A DNA stretch of 32,255 nucleotides from CAMLLJ01 sp035759585 (GTDB lineage Bacteria > Gemmatimonadota > Gemmatimonadetes > Gemmatimonadales > GWC2-71-9), in NCBI GenBank assembly GCA_035759585.1, contig DASTUP010000043.1:1-32255 (forward strand), in the 5' to 3' direction. The translations under genes and the position numbers were made by a program. This document shows positions 15,631 to 23,155 of this stretch, piece after piece. Each line of letters starts with the position of its first letter. The first letter of the stretch is position 1. Below the pieces are notes generated by a model that was not told the DNA's origin, made no database searches, and saw only the letters and a list, made by a program, of their open reading frames with translations.

Positions 15631-16485
15631 GTGGAATCGACGAGGGTCGAGTCGCTGGGCGAGCTGATCGAGGCGGTGACGCCGGAGCGGCCTGAGCCGG
15701 AAAGCGGGCGGCGCCGGAACTACGTCGTCTATCGCGGCATGGCCGACGCATCCGCGCCTCTCCTGACCAGCCTCGACCGGCTGGGCGGTCCCGACGCTCC
15801 GCACGGCAAGGCCCATCTCGAGGAGCACATCCTGCGCAATTTCCTCCGCTACTCGAAGCCGTACGTGAGTGCGGACCAGGATGAGTGGGAGCTCCTCTTC
15901 ATTGCGCAGCACCACGGGCTGCCGACCCGCCTGCTCGACTGGACCTACTCCCCGCTCGTGGCCGCGCACTTCGCCACGCTCGACCCCCGTCCGCGCGGTG
16001 ATCGTATCGTCTGGCAGCTCGACTGGCGGCGGATGCACCAGAGCTTCGGGCTCAAGCCGCTCGCCTTTCTCGTGCAGGACCTGATCGGGGAGCTCGAGCG
16101 GCGGGGGATCGGCTCGCGCGGGGAGTTCTTTGCGCGGGCGGCCGACTCCGCGCCCTTTGCCTGCATGCTGGAGCCGCCGGCCATGGATCACCGCATCACC
16201 GTGCAGTCCGCGGCCTTCACCATCTGCTCGGACACGGGCCGGCCTTTCGACGCCTTCTTGGCCGAGCATGGAGTCGGTGAGGCGCTCCGCCAGATCGTCA
16301 TTCCGGCCGCCGCGGTGGCCCTGATCCGGGACCAGCTCGATATCTGCGCCATCGACGAGCGGCGGCTCTTTCCCGATCTGGACGGGGTCGCGCGCGAGGT
16401 GGCGCGCTACTACGCGAGCTCGGCCGCAGGCCGTGCGCTCCCGGACGCCGCGGCGCCCTTGCGGAGAGGTGCATCCGGGCCGTAG
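15631..16485 (+). CDS. FRG domain-containing protein
   Basis: Encodes 284 residues if the start is GTG 15631, which follows GGGGGA by five bases and gives 'STRVESLGELIEAV', a normal N-terminus for the family. The FRG domain is seen as 'NYVVYRGMADASAPLLTSLDRLG', 'EEHILRNFLRYS' and 'FIAQHHGLPTRLLDWTYSPLVAAHFAT'. The domain is named for a Phe-Arg-Gly motif, here Tyr-Arg-Gly. It occurs in many bacterial stand-alone proteins and in defence-associated proteins, with no settled biochemical function. The C-terminal half ('IVIPAAAVALIRDQLDICAIDERRLFPDLDGVAREV') matches the usual tail of such proteins. No toxin/antitoxin partner is obvious next to it. The ATG at 15559 is in frame but gives a poor N-terminus. 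Confidence 0.85.
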   Translation: MESTRVESLGELIEAVTPERPEPESGRRRNYVVYRGMADASAPLLTSLDRLGGPDAPHGKAHLEEHILRNFLRYSKPYVSADQDEWELLFIAQHHGLPTRLLDWTYSPLVAAHFATLDPRPRGDRIVWQLDWRRMHQSFGLKPLAFLVQDLIGELERRGIGSRGEFFARAADSAPFACMLEPPAMDHRITVQSAAFTICSDTGRPFDAFLAEHGVGEALRQIVIPAAAVALIRDQLDICAIDERRLFPDLDGVAREVARYYASSAAGRALPDAAAPLRRGASGP

Positions 16486-16488
16486 TAT
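16459..16488 (+). promoter_or_regulatory. Promoter for the 16554 gene
   Basis: TTGCGG (16459-16464), an 18-base spacer and TAGTAT (16483-16488), with the -10 box overlapping the stop codon of the FRG gene. The start of the next gene is about 65 bases further on. Confidence 0.45.
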
Positions 16489-16553
16489 CGCGAGTCGATT
16501 ATTATTTGACCGTCCCCCCGCATACGGTGCCTCCACGCGTCTCAGGAGCGTCG

Positions 16554-16826
16554 ATGGACTCCACGATCCGTGAAGCCCGACTCCGTCCCGAGTTTGCCCA
16601 CCTCTATCCCCCGATCGCTCCCGGGACCTGGACTCCTGCCGCCGAGGTCGGCGCGCGGATGCTCTTCTGGCACCTCCAGCTCACCGGGACGGTCCGCCTC
16701 GGGGACCGGCTGCTCGACTCGGAGCATTTCGAGTTCCGGGGCGGCTGGTGCCGGGGAGATTCGTCACTCAAGACCCGCGTGGGAGACGAGGACGCACACG
16801 AGCCGCGGCGGGCAGCCACCGCCTGA
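16554..16826 (+). CDS. Small hypothetical protein
   Basis: Encodes 90 residues from ATG 16554, with AGGAG five bases upstream. The N-terminal ~70 residues ('RPEFAHLYPPIAPGTWTPAAEVGARMLFWHLQLTG...LDSEHFEFRGGWCRG') look like a folded soluble domain with several aromatic residues. The last 20 residues are charged and probably disordered. There is no signal peptide, membrane helix or recognised family. Its own promoter and clean RBS support it being real. It precedes another 90-residue gene by 35 bases. Confidence 0.6.
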   Translation: MDSTIREARLRPEFAHLYPPIAPGTWTPAAEVGARMLFWHLQLTGTVRLGDRLLDSEHFEFRGGWCRGDSSLKTRVGDEDAHEPRRAATA

Positions 16827-16842
16827 CCGAGGCGGCTTCTTC
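16819..16842 (+). terminator. Weak hairpin at the end of the 16554 gene
   Basis: CCGCCT (16819-16824), loop GACCG, AGGCGG (16830-16835), followed by CTTCTTC. The 6-bp stem includes the first base of the stop codon region. It may attenuate rather than stop transcription. Confidence 0.3.
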
Positions 16843-16861
16843 AAGGATCAGGAGTCCCAGC

Positions 16862-17134
16862 ATGACGTCGCACAACCCCGATGGAAACCTCACGCCGATC
16901 GCGCCGGCCCGCGTGGCCGAAGAGCTCAAGCGCCTCAGCAGCCAGCGCGCGAGCGGCGAGCTCGATGCCGACGAGTATGAACATCGCTTTTCCCGGATGA
17001 TCAGCGAGCTGCGCGACCGGCGCATCTCCGGATCGCGCGCCGAGATCATGGGCGCGCTGATGCCGCTCCGTGAAAACGGAATCGTCGACGCCCGCGACAT
17101 GGAGCGCCTCGTCCGCCAGCTCGGCCTCGGCTGA
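16862..17134 (+). CDS. Small SHOCT-like protein
   Basis: Encodes 90 residues from ATG 16862, preceded by AGGAG at a seven-base spacing. The sequence is mostly helical and charged. 'ELKRLSSQRASGELDADEYEHRFSRMISELRDRR' has the pattern of SHOCT-like short C-terminal domains (Leu-rich helix, Gly-Glu-Leu turn, Glu-Tyr). A second helical segment, 'GALMPLRENGIVDARDMERLVRQLG', repeats the theme. No membrane segment or catalytic motif is present. It lies 18 bases before the aldo/keto reductase gene and is probably co-transcribed. Function unknown. Confidence 0.7.
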   Translation: MTSHNPDGNLTPIAPARVAEELKRLSSQRASGELDADEYEHRFSRMISELRDRRISGSRAEIMGALMPLRENGIVDARDMERLVRQLGLG

Positions 17135-17152
17135 CGCAGCCGCAGGTCCCCG

Positions 17153-18028
17153 GTGCGGTTCCGTCCACTCGGTCCCTCCGCGCCCGACGTCTCGACCGTC
17201 GGGTACGGAGGGATGCACATTTCCATCGCCGGGCGTCCCGACGAAGCTGAAAGCGTACGCGTCATCCACGCCGCGCTCGATGCCGGCGTCACGCTCATCG
17301 ATACCGCCGATGTCTACTCGCTCGGCGACCACGACATCGGGCACAACGAGCGCCTCATTGCGCGCGCGCTGCGTGAGTGGCGGGGGCCGCGCGAACGGAT
17401 CCTGATTGCGACCAAGGGTGGCTCCGAGCGTCCCGATGGCCGGTGGACCAGGAACGGCAGGCCCCGGCACCTCCGGGCCGCGTGCGAACGTTCGCTCAGG
17501 GCCCTGGGTGTGGACGAGCTCGATCTCTACCAGCTCCATGCCGTGGATCCCGCCGTGCCGCTCGAGGAGAGCATGGGGGCATTCGCGAGACTGCTGGAGG
17601 AAGGGAAGATCCTCCGGGTCGGTCTTTCGAACGTCTCGGTTGAGCAGATCGAGCGGGCGCGCGGCGTCGTGCCGATCACCTCGGTCCAGAACCGGCTGAA
17701 TCCGTTCTTTCGCGAGTCGATCGAGGAAGGGGTGGTGGCACACTGCACGGAGCAGGGGCTGGGCTTCCTCGCCTACAGCCCGACCGGCGGTGGACGGCTC
17801 AACCGGAAGCTTCCGGATCACGGGGTGGTGCAGGCCGTTGCCGCGGCGCACGGCGCATCGCCGCATGCGGTGGTGCTCGCGTGGGTTCTTGCCCAGGGCC
17901 CCACGATCATCGCGCTGTCGAGCGCCAGGAAACCGGAGCACGCCCGGGACAGCGCCGCCGCTTCGGAGCTCCAGCTCTCCGCCGAGGAGCTCCGGGCGCT
18001 CGACGAGGCGGAGTTTTCAACCGCCTGA
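17153..18028 (+). CDS. Aldo/keto reductase
   Basis: Encodes 291 residues from GTG 17153; CAGG is the only RBS-like sequence upstream. It has the (beta/alpha)8 aldo/keto reductase pattern with the full catalytic tetrad: Asp in 'LIDTADVYSLGDHDIGHNE', Tyr in the same motif, Lys in 'IATKGG' and His in 'YQLHAVDPAVP'. 'VGLSNVSVEQIERA' and the NADPH-binding C-terminal stretch 'PTIIALSSARKPEHARD' are also present. Such enzymes reduce carbonyls with NADPH; the substrate is not predictable. The protein is cytoplasmic, with normal length for the family. Confidence 0.9.
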   Translation: MRFRPLGPSAPDVSTVGYGGMHISIAGRPDEAESVRVIHAALDAGVTLIDTADVYSLGDHDIGHNERLIARALREWRGPRERILIATKGGSERPDGRWTRNGRPRHLRAACERSLRALGVDELDLYQLHAVDPAVPLEESMGAFARLLEEGKILRVGLSNVSVEQIERARGVVPITSVQNRLNPFFRESIEEGVVAHCTEQGLGFLAYSPTGGGRLNRKLPDHGVVQAVAAAHGASPHAVVLAWVLAQGPTIIALSSARKPEHARDSAAASELQLSAEELRALDEAEFSTA

Positions 18029-18090
18029 AGCGCTCCCCGGCCAGCAAAATCGACCTACCATCAGGCAGTCCAATCCCCCAGATTTGACGG

Positions 18091-19323
18091 ATGGCAACGA
18101 TCCAGCGCCGCAGGACCGTGACCGCCTCCGTGGGCGGTGTTCCGGTCGGCTCCGGGCACCCCGTCGTCGTCCAGTCGATGACGAACACCGACACCGCGGA
18201 CGTCGTCTCCACCGTCCGGCAGGTGGCCGCCCTGGCGCGCGCGGGGAGCGAGCTCGTCCGCGTCACGGTGAACAACGAAGCGGCGGCCGCCGCGGTCCCG
18301 GCCATCGTCGAGGGCCTCGAGCGTGCCGGCGTCCCGGTGCCGATCATCGGCGATTTCCACTACAACGGGCACCTCCTCCTCACGCGCTTTCCGGCGTGTG
18401 CGGCGGCGCTCGCCAAGTACCGGATCAATCCGGGCAACGTCGGCGGGAAGCGGCACGACGAGCATTTCGGGATGATCATCGAAGCGGCGCTCAGGAACGA
18501 CAAGCCGGTCCGGATCGGCGTCAACTGGGGGTCACTCGACCAGCAGCTCCTCACGGACATGATGGATGTGAACGCCCGCTCGGCGGCCCCGGAGTCCGCG
18601 CGCGACGTGATGATGCGAGCGATGGTCGAGAGCGCACTCCAGAGCGCGGCGTTCGCCGAGCGCGTCGGAATGGCGCACGACCGCATCATCCTGAGCGCAA
18701 AGGTGTCGGGCGTACAGGACCTCGTCGACGTCTACCGCGCGCTTGCTGCCCGCTGCGACTATCCGCTCCACCTGGGACTCACCGAGGCCGGCCTCGGTAC
18801 CAAGGGCATCGTCGCGAGCACCGCCGGCCTCGCCATCCTGCTCCAGGAAGGGATCGGCGACACGATCCGCGTTTCGCTCACGCCGGCCCCGGGTGGGGAC
18901 CGGACCGAGGAAGTCCTCGTGGCGCAGCAGATCCTGCAGAGCATGGGGCTCCGGAGCTTCGCGCCGCAGGTCACGAGCTGCCCCGGCTGCGGCCGGACCA
19001 CGAGCACCTTCTTCCAGCAGATGGCGCTCGACATCGGGGACCACATCCGTGAGCGGATGCCGGTCTGGCGGGAAGAGCGGCCGGGCGTCGAAGAAATGAA
19101 GGTGGCCGTCATGGGCTGCATCGTGAACGGTCCCGGCGAATCGAAGCACGCGAACATCGGCATCTCCCTGCCCGGGACCTTCGAGGATCCGAAGGCCCCG
19201 GTCTACGTGGACGGCAAGCTCATCGTGACCCTCAAGGGGGACAACATCGTCCCCGAATTCCTCGCCATCCTCGAGGATTACGTCGCGACGCGCTATTCCG
19301 CCGCAGAGCCGGCGGGCCGATGA
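18091..19323 (+). CDS. ispG: 4-hydroxy-3-methylbut-2-enyl diphosphate synthase (flavodoxin/ferredoxin)
   Basis: Encodes 410 residues. IspG is the penultimate enzyme of the non-mevalonate (MEP) isoprenoid pathway and reductively opens the cyclic diphosphate MEcPP to HMBPP using a [4Fe-4S] cluster. Visible: the TIM-barrel start 'VVVQSMTNTDTADVVSTVRQVAALARAGSELVRVTV', 'IIGDFHYNGHLLL', 'YRINPGNVGGKR', 'PVRIGVNWGSLD', 'LHLGLTEAGLGTKGIVAS'; then the cluster ligands Cys297 and Cys300 ('TSCPGCGR') and Cys343 ('MGCIVNGPGE'), with the Glu of 'GPGE' as the fourth ligand. The length is that of the two-domain bacterial form. Its stop overlaps the next gene as ATGA. Confidence 0.97.
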   Translation: MATIQRRRTVTASVGGVPVGSGHPVVVQSMTNTDTADVVSTVRQVAALARAGSELVRVTVNNEAAAAAVPAIVEGLERAGVPVPIIGDFHYNGHLLLTRFPACAAALAKYRINPGNVGGKRHDEHFGMIIEAALRNDKPVRIGVNWGSLDQQLLTDMMDVNARSAAPESARDVMMRAMVESALQSAAFAERVGMAHDRIILSAKVSGVQDLVDVYRALAARCDYPLHLGLTEAGLGTKGIVASTAGLAILLQEGIGDTIRVSLTPAPGGDRTEEVLVAQQILQSMGLRSFAPQVTSCPGCGRTTSTFFQQMALDIGDHIRERMPVWREERPGVEEMKVAVMGCIVNGPGESKHANIGISLPGTFEDPKAPVYVDGKLIVTLKGDNIVPEFLAILEDYVATRYSAAEPAGR

Positions 19324-19853
19324 GCCTCCGTCGCGTGAGTTCGGTTCTTGCATCGGTGGCCCTCGCCCTTGGGATGGCGGCGATCGACGCTGCGCCCGCG
19401 GGTGCGCAGGAAGAGGGGATCGAGGTGGGCGTGCAGGCTCCGGCGGTGATCGTGAACGATCTCGACGGGGTACCCCGCGATCTCGGCGCCGTCATCGGCA
19501 CGAAGCCGGTCCTGCTCGAGTTCTGGGCGACCTGGTGCACCTCATGCCAGGCGATGATGCCGGCCCTCCGGACCATGCGCGAGGAGTACGGCGATGCAGT
19601 CGAGTTCTACGGCGTGAACGTCACGATCAGCGAAACCCGCGACGGCGTACGGGAGTACGTGAAGGAGCACGCGCCGCCGTTCGAGACGCTGTACGACGAG
19701 GAAGGCGTGGCGGCACGGGCGTACGACCCCCCGGCCACCTCGTACATCGTGATCACGGATGCGGCAGGGAAGGTTGTCTATACGGGGAGCGGCGGCCAGC
19801 AGGACCTGGAGCCGGCGCTCCGCCAGGTGACCGGCCGAGCGGCCGGACAATGA
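19320..19853 (+). CDS. TlpA-like periplasmic thioredoxin-fold protein
   Basis: Encodes 177 residues from ATG 19320, overlapping the ispG stop (ATGA). The N-terminal signal peptide ends near 'PAGAQ'. The thioredoxin fold follows: 'VGVQAPAVIVNDLDG', redox site 'FWATWCTSCQAMMPAL' (CxxC as CTSC), and the cis-Pro region 'AYDPPATSYIVITDAAGKVVYTGSGG'. TlpA/ResA proteins reduce or exchange disulfides in the periplasm, for example in cytochrome c maturation. Which substrate applies here is unknown. Genes for a secreted peroxiredoxin follow directly, so the pair may form a periplasmic thiol system; this is inference. Confidence 0.88.
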   Translation: MSLRRVSSVLASVALALGMAAIDAAPAGAQEEGIEVGVQAPAVIVNDLDGVPRDLGAVIGTKPVLLEFWATWCTSCQAMMPALRTMREEYGDAVEFYGVNVTISETRDGVREYVKEHAPPFETLYDEEGVAARAYDPPATSYIVITDAAGKVVYTGSGGQQDLEPALRQVTGRAAGQ

Positions 19854-19876
19854 TCCTTTAGAGGAAGGGTACCAGG

Positions 19877-20467
19877 ATGCCGAAGTATTCATTGCTCCTC
19901 GCGCTCGGTGCGGTGGCCGCTGCCGTGCCGCTCGCCGCCCAGGAACCGCAGCCCGCCCGCCGGACACCCACGGCCGTGGTGGTGTCGGGTCCCGAGACCG
20001 GCCAGCGGGCCCCTGACTTCCAGCTTCCCTGGGCTTCGAAGGATTCGATCGGCCTCGTCGAGGACGACTTCGTCCTGCGGAACCTGCGCGGGCGGACCGT
20101 GGTCCTGGCCTTCTACCCGGCGGACTTCACCACGGGCTGCACGGCGGAGATGAAGGCCTTCACGGACCGATACGCCGAGCTCTTCGGCGAAGGCGAAGAC
20201 GTCGTGGTGGTCGGCATCAGCGCCGACTCGCTCGAGTCGCACAAGCGTTTCGCCGAAAGCCTCGGGGTTCCCTTCCGGCTGCTGAGCGATCCGGACCAGC
20301 GCGTGGCCAGGCTCTACGGAAGCAACGGTGAGAACCGGCCGCGCCGCACGGTCTACGTGATCGGTCCGGACGGGGACGTGCGGTACCGGGACATGCGCTT
20401 CGGCGCGCTCGATCCGCGTTCCTACGATGCGCTCAAGAAGGCGGTCCAGGCGACGCGCGCGGGGTGA
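19877..20467 (+). CDS. Secreted peroxiredoxin (AhpC/TSA, Bcp-like), single cysteine
   Basis: Encodes 196 residues. A signal peptide ('MPKYSLLLALGAVAAAVPLAAQ') is followed by a Bcp/AhpC-type peroxiredoxin domain: 'GQRAPDFQLPW', then 'VVLAFYPADFTTGCTAEMKAF' with the peroxidatic Cys in the P(x)3T(x)2C context, and 'VVVVGISADSLESHKRFAESLGVPFRLLSDPD'. The Cys five residues downstream that resolves the disulfide in E. coli Bcp is absent (Met-Lys-Ala in its place), and this is the only Cys in the mature protein, so an outside thiol must reduce it. The TlpA-like protein encoded 23 bases upstream is an attractive candidate. GGAAGGG precedes the ATG. Confidence 0.88.
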   Translation: MPKYSLLLALGAVAAAVPLAAQEPQPARRTPTAVVVSGPETGQRAPDFQLPWASKDSIGLVEDDFVLRNLRGRTVVLAFYPADFTTGCTAEMKAFTDRYAELFGEGEDVVVVGISADSLESHKRFAESLGVPFRLLSDPDQRVARLYGSNGENRPRRTVYVIGPDGDVRYRDMRFGALDPRSYDALKKAVQATRAG

Positions 20468-20910
20468 TGGCCCAAAAGATTTGCACGCGTTTTGTGGATG
20501 CGAATCGGGAGGTGTGGCGGCCCTGTTGAATCGGTGGATAACGGGAGCAGGGACCGGCGAGAGGCGACAGTGGCGACACTGTCGCCTTCATCGTTTCTGC
20601 TTCATGTGAAGCGATGTAACATGCTGACATTGCCGAACATCCGGCCAACGATTGAAGTGACGCTTGAGCCAGTGGCCGGCCCCCGCAAGCCCCGCTGTGG
20701 ATGTCGTTGAAAGCTTTGGAAACATTGTCCACAGATGCGTTTCCCCGTGTCCGGACGCCCGTCGGGCCGCGCCGGACTGGTGTGGAAAAGCCGGTGCGAT
20801 TCCGAGGGGCTCGATCGCGAGCCGATCGCCGCGTACCTCCCCGAAGGTGCATCGCGACCTCGCACACGCTAAACTGCGGGTCCGTCAACCACTCCTGACA
20901 GGAAGTCCCG
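20468..20910. other. 443-base non-coding stretch with DnaA-box-like sites
   Basis: No convincing gene. Short open frames here lack RBS and protein-like composition. It holds a strong inverted repeat (20561-20588), a small palindrome GCTTCATGTGAAGC (20599-20612) and five sites related to TTATCCACA: TGTGGATGC (20493-20501), GGTGGATAA (20533-20541), TGTGGATGT (20696-20704), TTGTCCACA (20725-20733) and TGTGGAAAA (20781-20789). Three of these match at 8 of 9 positions, two at 7 of 9. Base composition is more AT-rich than in the flanking genes. Confidence 0.5.
20561..20588. terminator. Inverted repeat downstream of the peroxiredoxin gene
   Basis: GGCGACAGTG (20563-20572), loop GCGA, CACTGTCGCC (20577-20586): a perfect 10-bp stem extended by two more pairs, followed by TTCATCGTTTCTGC. 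It is a reasonable terminator for the ispG operon, although it lies 95 bases after the stop. It could instead be a protein-binding palindrome. Confidence 0.55.
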
Positions 20911-22374
20911 GTGTCCCGCATCCCGTTTCGCCGCACGAAAATCGTCGCCACCCTGGGTCCCGCCTGGGACACCCGTGAACGGATGGCCGCACTCCTCGAC
21001 GCCGGTGTGGACGTCGTCCGGATCAACGCGTCGCATGGAACGCCGGAGACCCGGATCGCCTGGATCACGGACCTCAAGGCGGTCATGAAGGAGCGGGGCG
21101 ATGCGCGCGCGACAGCGATTCTCGTGGACCTTCAGGGCCCCCGGATCCGGGTCGGCAGGCTCGACCGGCCTCGCCAGCTGGAGCGCGGCTCCGAGGTGGT
21201 GTTTGCGCCGGAGGAGCTCGCCACCGGTGACGAGATCCCGACGACCTACGCCGCGCTGGCGCAGGACGTGACCCCGGGTGCCCGGATCCTCCTCGACGAC
21301 GGCCTCCTCGCCGTGGACGTGACGGAGGTCTGGCAGCAGCGGGTGCGCGGGAAGGTGCGCTACGGGGGCGAGCTCAAGTCGAACAAGGGGATCAACCTGC
21401 CCGGGATCGAGGTGAGCGCCCCCGCGATCAGCGACCGCGACCGCGACGAAGTCGCCCGCGTGCTTCCGCTCGGGGTGGACTACATCGCGATGTCGTTCGT
21501 GCGCCGCCCGGAGGATGTCGAGGCCATGCGGCGCCTCGTGCCTCCGCCCACGAAGATCATCGCCAAGATCGAGAAGGACACGGCGCTCCGGAACATCCGG
21601 CCGATTCTCGCGGTCTCCGACGCCATCATGGTGGCGCGTGGCGACCTCGGCGTCGAGCTCCCGTTCGAGGAAGTTCCGCTCGCGCAGAAGCGCCTGATCC
21701 GCGAGGCCAATCTCTCGAACAAGCCGGTCATCACGGCGACGCAGATGCTCGAGTCGATGATTCACGCGCCCCGTCCCACGCGCGCCGAAGCGTCCGACGT
21801 GGCCAATGCGATCCTCGACGGCACCGACGCGGTGATGCTCTCCGCGGAGACCGCCGTCGGCGACTATCCCGTGGAGGCCGTCGTCGCGATGACCCGCATC
21901 GCGCACGAGCTCGAGGGGAACCGGCGGACGCGAAGCTCGGTGATCGACCTGGCGGCCGGCCGCGCCGATGAGGGCGAGCGGCTCGGGCGTCGTGAGGGGG
22001 ACCGCGAGGCGGCGCGAACGGAGTCGGCCATCGCGGTCGCCACCTGCGCCGCGTCGGAGCTCCTGCGCTCTCCCCTCATCGTCTGCTTCACGAGCAGCGG
22101 CTTCACCGCGCGCACCGTGGCGTCGTTCCGGCCGAACGTCCCGATCTTTGCGGTCACGACCGAGCCCGAGACCTTCCGCCAGCTCGCCCTGGTCTGGGGC
22201 GTGATGCCGGCGCTCGTCGATCACCTCCCGAGCTACGAGGACATGCTCCCGGTGGCACGCCAGCGGATGCTCGAGCTCGGCATGGTCCGGCCGGGCGACC
22301 GCGTCGTCGTCACGGCGGGCGTGCCGTTCGACCGGCCCGGCACGACGAACCTCGTGAAGGTCGAGAACGTCTAG
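20911..22374 (+). CDS. pyk: Pyruvate kinase
   Basis: Encodes 487 residues from GTG 20911, with AGGAAG five bases upstream. It converts phosphoenolpyruvate and ADP to pyruvate and ATP, the last step of glycolysis. Visible: 'TKIVATLGPAWD', 'VVRINASHGTPETR' (normally NFSHG; Phe replaced by Ala), 'LVDLQGPRIRVGRL', the beta-barrel B domain, 'DYIAMSFVRRPEDV', 'KIIAKIEKDTALRNI' (catalytic Lys), 'IMVARGDLGVELPFEEVPLAQK' (metal site) and 'PVITATQMLESMIHAPRPTRAEASDVANAILDGTDAVMLSAETAVG'. The C-terminal domain is complete. An Arg/Glu-rich stretch after 'SSVIDLAAG' is slightly longer than usual. A possible -10 box TAAACT lies at 20874-20879. Confidence 0.95.
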   Translation: MSRIPFRRTKIVATLGPAWDTRERMAALLDAGVDVVRINASHGTPETRIAWITDLKAVMKERGDARATAILVDLQGPRIRVGRLDRPRQLERGSEVVFAPEELATGDEIPTTYAALAQDVTPGARILLDDGLLAVDVTEVWQQRVRGKVRYGGELKSNKGINLPGIEVSAPAISDRDRDEVARVLPLGVDYIAMSFVRRPEDVEAMRRLVPPPTKIIAKIEKDTALRNIRPILAVSDAIMVARGDLGVELPFEEVPLAQKRLIREANLSNKPVITATQMLESMIHAPRPTRAEASDVANAILDGTDAVMLSAETAVGDYPVEAVVAMTRIAHELEGNRRTRSSVIDLAAGRADEGERLGRREGDREAARTESAIAVATCAASELLRSPLIVCFTSSGFTARTVASFRPNVPIFAVTTEPETFRQLALVWGVMPALVDHLPSYEDMLPVARQRMLELGMVRPGDRVVVTAGVPFDRPGTTNLVKVENV

Positions 22375-22378
22375 CGCC

Positions 22379-23155
22379 ATGCGGCTCCGGTTCCTCGGCA
22401 CCGGGACGTCCTTCGGGATCCCGCAGGTCGGGTGCGGCTGCGCCGTCTGCCGCTCAACCGATTCACGCGATCGGCGCACGCGGACCGCCGCGCTCCTCGA
22501 GACGGAAGGCGCGACCATCCTGATCGACACGCCGCCCGAACTCCGGCTGCAGCTCGTGGCGGCCGGCGTCCGCAGGATCGACGCGGTGCTCTTCACCCAT
22601 GAGCACGCCGATCACATCAACGGCATCGACGATCTCCGCGTCTTCAGCTCGCGGGAGCATCGCGCGCTTCCCGTGTTCGGCCCGCCCGAGACGCTCGAGC
22701 GGCTCCGCACCTCCTTCAACTACATCTTCGACGCCTCGGTGCAGCCGTATCACGGCACCTCGAAGCCCCTGCTCGAGCCGCACCCGCTCGAATCGGGCGT
22801 GGCCGCGGAGGTTGCGGGCGTGCGGGTCCTGCCGCTCGCGTTCGACCACGGCCACCTCAGGGTCTTCGGTTACCGCATCGGCAACGCCGCGTACATTACT
22901 GATGTGAAGACGGTGCCCGAGGAGGCGCGCGCGGCGCTGTCAGGGCTCGACGTGCTGGCGATCAACGCCCTCTGGTGGCGTCCGCATCCGACGCATCTCA
23001 GCATTCCGGAAGCGGTCGAGATCGCCCGCGCGATCGGCGCGCGGCGCACCTGCCTGACGCACCTGACGCATGAGACCGGTCATGCGGAGCTCGCCGCGGC
23101 GCTCCCCGCCGGCATCGAGCCCGCCTTCGATGGACTCGTCGTGGAGGTATCGTGA
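22379..23155 (+). CDS. PhnP-like metallo-beta-lactamase fold hydrolase
   Basis: Encodes 258 residues, starting four bases after the pyk stop. The metal site motif 'LFTHEHADHINGID' (His74, His76, Asp78, His79) marks the metallo-beta-lactamase superfamily. The early 'GTGTSFGIPQVGCGCAVCRS' with Cys19, Cys21 and Cys24 matches the PhnP-type group, which has an extra structural zinc and cleaves cyclic phosphodiesters. Later motifs 'FDHGH', 'YITDVK' and 'LTHLTHETGH' complete the site. There is no phosphonate cluster nearby, so the substrate is more likely another cyclic phosphate or nucleic acid-derived ester. Its stop overlaps the pgi start (GTGA). Confidence 0.88.
   Translation: MRLRFLGTGTSFGIPQVGCGCAVCRSTDSRDRRTRTAALLETEGATILIDTPPELRLQLVAAGVRRIDAVLFTHEHADHINGIDDLRVFSSREHRALPVFGPPETLERLRTSFNYIFDASVQPYHGTSKPLLEPHPLESGVAAEVAGVRVLPLAFDHGHLRVFGYRIGNAAYITDVKTVPEEARAALSGLDVLAINALWWRPHPTHLSIPEAVEIARAIGARRTCLTHLTHETGHAELAAALPAGIEPAFDGLVVEVS

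Noticed and set aside
15499..16536. N-terminal extension of the minus-strand DUF839 frame to 803 codons
   Set aside because: This part is antisense to the FRG-domain gene and lies before a clear Tat signal peptide and RBS at 15498.
20427..21086. Several short open frames between the peroxiredoxin and pyk genes, both strands
   Set aside because: They lack ribosome binding sites, have biased shadow-like composition and overlap the repeats and DnaA-box-like sites.
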